DNA from: a virus
Direction: 5' to 3' (one strand)
Virus record (IMG/VR): IMGVR_UViG_3300033553_000698
Span: 1-42,829 of that record
DNA: 42,829 bases
The notes beneath the pieces are model-generated. The model ran no database searches. It was not told the origin of the DNA and saw nothing but the letters and a program-made list of their open reading frames with translations. The number at the start of each line of letters is the position of its first letter. Position 1 is the stretch's first letter. This document shows, piece by piece, positions 40,010-42,829 of this stretch. Both the position numbers and the translations under genes were made by a program.

Positions 40010-40207
40010 ATGCCACACACTCATACTTTTAAATTATTAGACGTAGAAAAAAGAAGAGATTCAGAAGCAAGATATTCTGACACCTATTTTAGAACAACAC
40101 GACTTTTTTGTGAAAAATGTGCTGAAATAAAAGAAGTAAAGGAATCTGTTACATTTAACATTAACGACGACGACCGCCCGGACTGGACATTTAACATTAA
40201 AAACTAG
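40010..40207 (+). CDS. Small protein with a C-x2-C site
   Basis: 65 aa from ATG 40010, two bases after the previous stop. HTHTF at the start and FCEKCAE at 33-39 suggest a metal site. Acidic end with DDDRPDW. Confidence 0.52.
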   Translation: MPHTHTFKLLDVEKRRDSEARYSDTYFRTTRLFCEKCAEIKEVKESVTFNINDDDRPDWTFNIKN

Positions 40208-40210
40208 ATT

Positions 40211-40402
40211 ATGCAAGTAAAAAACAATGATGGCAGCTATGGCGCCTTAGTTCCTTTTGATCAAGATGAAATGGAAACACTCCTTTCAAAGCCGGATACG
40301 GAAAGCGTGGAAGTATTTAAAGCTTCAGACAAACAAATTATAAAGCACAATAAATACAGTATTGGAAAACGCTTTAAAAAAGCACCCAGAATTAAAAAGT
40401 AG
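40211..40402 (+). CDS. Hypothetical 63-aa protein
   Basis: Acidic first half (DQDEMETLLSKPDTESVEVF) and basic end (KRFKKAPRIKK). No family recognised. Three bases from the previous stop. Confidence 0.5.
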   Translation: MQVKNNDGSYGALVPFDQDEMETLLSKPDTESVEVFKASDKQIIKHNKYSIGKRFKKAPRIKK

Positions 40403-40458
40403 ATTAAAGCGGTAGGGGAAAAGCTAATAGAGTACCTAAAATTTAAATTATAGTAAAA

Positions 40459-40863
40459 ATGAAAAAAGTAAAATTATTATTAGTATTTACAATGTTATTT
40501 AGTTTAACTTCTTGCTGGGATTTTAATAGGGAGCAAGATTATAAGGATGCCGAAAATAGAGGTAAATCTACTTTGATTGAAGCGGAAAGTTCTAAAAAGG
40601 CGATGATTGAACAGGCAAAAGCCGAAAATGAATCAGCCACACTACAAGCTGAAGCGAGAATAAAAATTGCCAAAGCGCAAGCGCAAGCCGAAATAGAAAG
40701 GGCTTATGGAGTAGCCAAAGCAAATGAGATAATTGGCAACTCATTAAAAGGAAATAGTGAATATTTAAAATATCTAATGATTCAAGGATTGAATAATGGT
40801 AAAGGTGAACGTATTTACATACCAACAGAAGCTGGATTACCAATTTTAGAAGCTAGAAAATGA
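40459..40863 (+). CDS. Prohibitin-like lipoprotein
   Basis: 134 aa. Lipoprotein signal with lipobox SLTSC (Cys19). Residues 30-90 are an Ala/Glu-rich coiled coil (EAESSKKAMIEQAKAENESA) and residues 88-134 match the end of SPFH/prohibitin proteins: AYGVAKANEIIGNSLKGNSE, YLKYLMIQGL and a final IYIPTEAGLPIL. The N-terminal SPFH domain itself is missing. It may bind and disturb host HflK/C-like or prohibitin-like complexes at the membrane, or work in superinfection exclusion. Overlaps the next gene by 4 bases. Confidence 0.7.
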   Translation: MKKVKLLLVFTMLFSLTSCWDFNREQDYKDAENRGKSTLIEAESSKKAMIEQAKAENESATLQAEARIKIAKAQAQAEIERAYGVAKANEIIGNSLKGNSEYLKYLMIQGLNNGKGERIYIPTEAGLPILEARK

Positions 40864-40955
40864 GATACACAATATTGTTTTTAATAGGAATACCGATAGT
40901 TATAGTTTTATGGTTTACCGTTGGAATATGGATTAGAGATTATTTTCGTAATTAA
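40860..40955 (+). CDS. 31-aa membrane peptide
   Basis: One transmembrane helix (ILFLIGIPIVIVLWFTVGIW, residues 5-24) and a basic tail with RDYFRN. Starts in an ATGA overlap with the lipoprotein gene, so the two are likely made together. Confidence 0.58.
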   Translation: MRYTILFLIGIPIVIVLWFTVGIWIRDYFRN

Positions 40956-40998
40956 ATTTTCAATCCAACAAACAAGCAACATTCCGTTGTAAAAAAAA

Positions 40999-41022
40999 AG
41001 ACTGCCGGTAGGCGGTCTTTTT
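40999..41022 (+). terminator. Terminator of the early operon
   Basis: AGACTGCC, loop GGTA, GGCGGTCT with one G-U pair, then five T. A-tract upstream. It ends the long early operon before the repeat region. Confidence 0.85.
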
Positions 41023-41160
41023 GCATATATTTTCTATTCACTACAATTTACAACTTTTGGGAATTTTTGTTTTTGGCTCGTCCCCCGTACCCCCTCAATA
41101 TAAAACATCGGGTAAAAGGTAATGAGCGAAATATAATTTTTTGGGAAAGACAAATGTTTT

Positions 41161-41182
41161 AGAACCTACTCACCTACTTTTA
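41161..41182. repeat. Outer inverted repeat, left arm
   Basis: AGAACCTACTCACCTACTTT and two more bases. Complementary to 41395-41419 except for a 3-base insertion there. Confidence 0.8.
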
Positions 41183-41264
41183 TATTAATACTATAGATAT
41201 TATTTATATAACATACTATATATTAAGATTTTAAATAAAAAAAACTCGGTAGGTGCTAGGTATA

Positions 41265-41287
41265 AAAAAGGTAGGTACTAGGTAGGT
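41265..41287. repeat. Inner inverted repeat, left arm
   Basis: Five A, then GGTAGGTACTAGGTAGGT. Perfect complement of the 23 bases at 41324-41346. Confidence 0.88.
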
Positions 41288-41323
41288 GCTTTAAAAAATC
41301 CGAAACCTACCTTTTTTACTGAA

Positions 41324-41346
41324 ACCTACCTAGTACCTACCTTTTT
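41324..41346. repeat. Inner inverted repeat, right arm
   Basis: ACCTACCTAGTACCTACC followed by five T. The 36-base interval between arms has one more CCTACCTTTTTT. Confidence 0.88.
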
Positions 41347-41394
41347 AAAATGGCTTTAATTTATTTATATAACTGATAATCAGTAATATTAGAT

Positions 41395-41419
41395 TAAAAG
41401 TAGGTGAGTAGGTGGTTCT
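41395..41419. repeat. Outer inverted repeat, right arm
   Basis: TAAAAGTAGGTGAGTAGGT, an inserted GGT and TTCT minus one base. Pairs with 41161-41182. Confidence 0.8.
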
Positions 41420-41450
41420 AATTCCTGAAAACTACCGGTCGGTTTAAAGA

Positions 41451-41486
41451 TGTCCTATTTATAAAAATGCCAGTGCATTACATTTG
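41451..41486 (+). promoter_or_regulatory. Phage late promoter, copy 7
   Basis: TGTCCTATTT at 41451-41460 and TACATTTG at 41479-41486, a perfect -7 element with the 28-base offset. The gene at 41507 starts 20 bases on. Confidence 0.74.
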
Positions 41487-41506
41487 ATTTACTAAATATT
41501 TTTAAA

Positions 41507-41719
41507 ATGGAAATTTCAGTATTAAGCGTTGGCGGTTCCAAAAAAAAACCAACTCAGGTTTATAAGCCTGTATCAAAAAAAGATTTGGAAGATCATTTAA
41601 CGCTCATTGAAAAATTGAAGCAAAAAAAGAAAGCCTTTAAAATTGTTGAAAACGGTGTTGAAAACAAATACTATTTTAACGGAAATAACTATATAATTAC
41701 CTCTAAAGTAGTTAAATAA
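41507..41719 (+). CDS. Hypothetical 70-aa protein
   Basis: First gene of the head operon, behind a late promoter. Basic, with VYKPVSKKDLEDHLTLIEKL near 19-38 (helix) and a C-terminal hairpin ENKYYFNGNNYIITSKVV. Possibly a small head or DNA-binding protein. No family recognised. Confidence 0.58.
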   Translation: MEISVLSVGGSKKKPTQVYKPVSKKDLEDHLTLIEKLKQKKKAFKIVENGVENKYYFNGNNYIITSKVVK

Positions 41720-41735
41720 GTATTATATTCGTCTA

Positions 41736-42230
41736 ATGGCTGCCGAACTAATTTACACAAAAGAACCACTACGAGTTAAAGTGCCAATGAAACCGTATGT
41801 GGTTAAATTCTTATTAAAAAAATTTGGGAAAACGCATAAAGCTTCTAAAAATTCGTGGCTAGGTTTAAATGCCATTGAATTGCTGAGTAAAGATTATTGC
41901 AAGCCAGTTAAATTAACAACCAACAGCTATTTTACCATTGTAATACCTTACTCGCTTTGCGTTCAAAACGGCCATTTTGTAGATTATACGAAGTTTCCGG
42001 AACTGGAGAAAAAATGCGAGAACATTTTCCGCAATTTTATGTATGATTTTATTCAAATTAATTCTGTAAATGCAGGCAGTGGCGGTGTAACCAGAAGCTT
42101 AAGAAATTTTTTGGCATTTTATAAAATAAATGAAGATGAATTGAAATTAGATTCGGTATATCGACAATATATGAGATATTTAGAAGAGCAAATGACAGAA
42201 TTAAAAACTGATAAAAAAAAAGCGTCGTAA
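41736..42230 (+). CDS. Unknown late protein, possibly DNA-binding
   Basis: 164 aa, basic, with LRVKVPMKPYVVKFLLKKFG near 12-31 and RSLRNFLAFYKINEDELKL, then a helix VYRQYMRYLEEQM near 140-152. The C-terminal layout could be HTH-like. It is 16 bases after the previous gene and close to the repeat region, so it might recognise it. No family recognised. Confidence 0.55.
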   Translation: MAAELIYTKEPLRVKVPMKPYVVKFLLKKFGKTHKASKNSWLGLNAIELLSKDYCKPVKLTTNSYFTIVIPYSLCVQNGHFVDYTKFPELEKKCENIFRNFMYDFIQINSVNAGSGGVTRSLRNFLAFYKINEDELKLDSVYRQYMRYLEEQMTELKTDKKKAS

Positions 42231-42291
42231 ATAATTAATCTTTAGTTAGTTAGTTTATGACTGAATTGTTTAAAATAAATAAGTGTCCTAA

Positions 42292-42771
42292 ATGAAAATA
42301 GTAAGTTTAATGCAAAGAGAACAAATAGGCGGTTTTCACAGCATAGAAGTAATTACGCTTGAGGATATTAATTTTTGTCCGCATATTTTAACTAATGAAA
42401 ACGCTTCCAGTTTTCAATATACCAAAGGTTATAATGATGCTGTTGAAATTATGCCGGTTGGTGAAACTTTGTCCGTTGGTTCTTCAACCACAAAAACAAC
42501 TTCCGGGAGATTATTTAATATTACAAGTGAATTTGAAGTGTTGTATTTAGATGCTGCCATTGACACAATTTTTAATAATTTTCAGCATAAAAAGGTAGTT
42601 GTAAAAGCAAATAAATACGACGGCACGTCTATATTATATGGAAGCGTTCGTTATCCGCTTACCTTTTTTTACGACATCACAAACTCTAAAAAAGCTGAAA
42701 GCCCAAGCAAATACGAATGTAAAATTACAGGTAAAATATCTCAAAAACCTGTAATTTATAAGCCTATATAA
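42292..42771 (+). CDS. Structural protein of the head module
   Basis: 159 aa, beta-rich. LMQREQIGGFHSIEVITLED at the start, then VGETLSVGSSTTKTTSGRLF, a domain of the type found in small head or tail proteins of Bacteroidota phages. It ends near the contig join; the stop is TAA at 42769-42771, identical to bases 81-83 in the overlap. The head protease follows past the join after a late promoter. Role inferred from place. Confidence 0.6.
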   Translation: MKIVSLMQREQIGGFHSIEVITLEDINFCPHILTNENASSFQYTKGYNDAVEIMPVGETLSVGSSTTKTTSGRLFNITSEFEVLYLDAAIDTIFNNFQHKKVVVKANKYDGTSILYGSVRYPLTFFYDITNSKKAESPSKYECKITGKISQKPVIYKPI

Positions 42772-42829
42772 AAGTGTCCTATTTAAAGCTATTGTATTAA
42801 AATAGGTTTGTAATGTGCTAAAGCATATT
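42689..42829 (+). repeat. Terminal direct repeat, right copy
   Basis: Identical to 1-141. Together they show that the contig is circular. Confidence 0.95.

Larger units (their letters stand above)
41023..41450. other. Non-coding repeat region, candidate origin or pac site
   Basis: No credible gene over 430 bases. It has two C-rich runs near 41091-41104, an AT-rich stretch at 41180-41260, then nested inverted repeats on the unit CCTACC/GGTAGG. The combination of iterons, AT-rich DNA and palindromes is what phage origins and packaging sites look like. The region lies between the early and late gene sets. Confidence 0.55.
1..42829. mobile_element. Complete temperate siphovirus genome (circular contig)
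   Basis: Every gene can be placed in a phage plan: integrase, repressor, replication, head, packaging, tail and lysis. The two contig ends are identical over 141 bases, so the genome is circular in the assembly, about 42,688 bp once the overlap is removed. Almost all genes are on the plus strand; only the lysogeny genes at 28577-30494 are reversed. No host chromosomal genes are present, so this is a free or excised phage rather than a prophage with flanks. Siphovirus morphology is inferred from a long tape measure protein and the lack of sheath genes. Confidence 0.93.

Noticed and set aside
41240-41350. CRISPR-like array of GGTAGG repeats
   Set aside because: Repeats are short, occur in both orientations and have no regular unique spacers; they form inverted repeats. 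No cas genes are present.
42284-42320. An eighth TGTCCTA box just before the gene at 42292
   Set aside because: The box runs into the start codon and there is no TAnnTTTG-like element 28 bases on, so it does not fit the promoter pattern.

Overview
The window is a complete, circular genome of a temperate tailed phage of the Bacteroidota, most likely infecting a Flavobacteriia host. Bases 1-141 are repeated exactly at 42689-42829, so the contig closes into a circle of about 42.69 kb. The evidence for the host group is AT-rich DNA, promoters with a TAnnTTTG -7 element, few Shine-Dalgarno sequences, lipoproteins and signal peptides of Bacteroidota type, and families typical of that phylum (DUF4468, DUF5675, a zinc-less CHC2-type primase). 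A long tape measure protein (978 aa) with no sheath or contractile baseplate genes points to siphovirus morphology.

Layout, reading round the circle. (1) Lysogeny, 28577-30867: a tyrosine integrase on the minus strand, an attP site that carries the 3' end of a host tRNA gene followed by a terminator and flanked by repeated arm-type sites, a CI-like repressor, and a divergent Cro-like gene with paired operators between them. (2) Early operon, 30986-40955: small membrane proteins, a LuxR-type HTH protein, a primase-helicase fusion, an ASCH-domain protein, several zinc-ribbon proteins, a Dam-like adenine methylase and a prohibitin-like lipoprotein. (3) A 480-base non-coding region, 41023-41506, with a terminator, nested inverted repeats built on CCTACC/GGTAGG (candidate origin or pac site) and a phage promoter. 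(4) Head genes, 41507-3383 across the contig join: a structural protein, a ClpP-like protease with a scaffold-like tail, the capsid protein and a probable tail tube protein. (5) 3497-5647: an unknown protein, a ParB-like protein and a GT-A-type glycosyltransferase that may modify DNA. (6) Accessory region, 5787-9278: small genes with their own promoters and terminators, including a stand-alone RarA C-terminal domain and a strongly structured RNA element. (7) Packaging, tail and lysis, 9350-28580: terminase, portal, fibre, holin-like proteins, DUF5675 protein, a probable unimolecular spanin, tail completion proteins, a secreted-protein moron cassette, the tape measure and distal tail proteins.

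The genes are tied together by a repeated phage promoter. Seven transcription units, almost all of them late, start with a TGTCCTATTTT box exactly 28 bases upstream of a YAnnTTTR -7 element; a phage activator probably reads the box. A second, unrelated 40-base promoter-like element occurs twice in the accessory region. The two most interesting unexplained items are the structured and possibly pseudoknotted RNA at 7908-8030 and the nested inverted repeats at 41161-41419.
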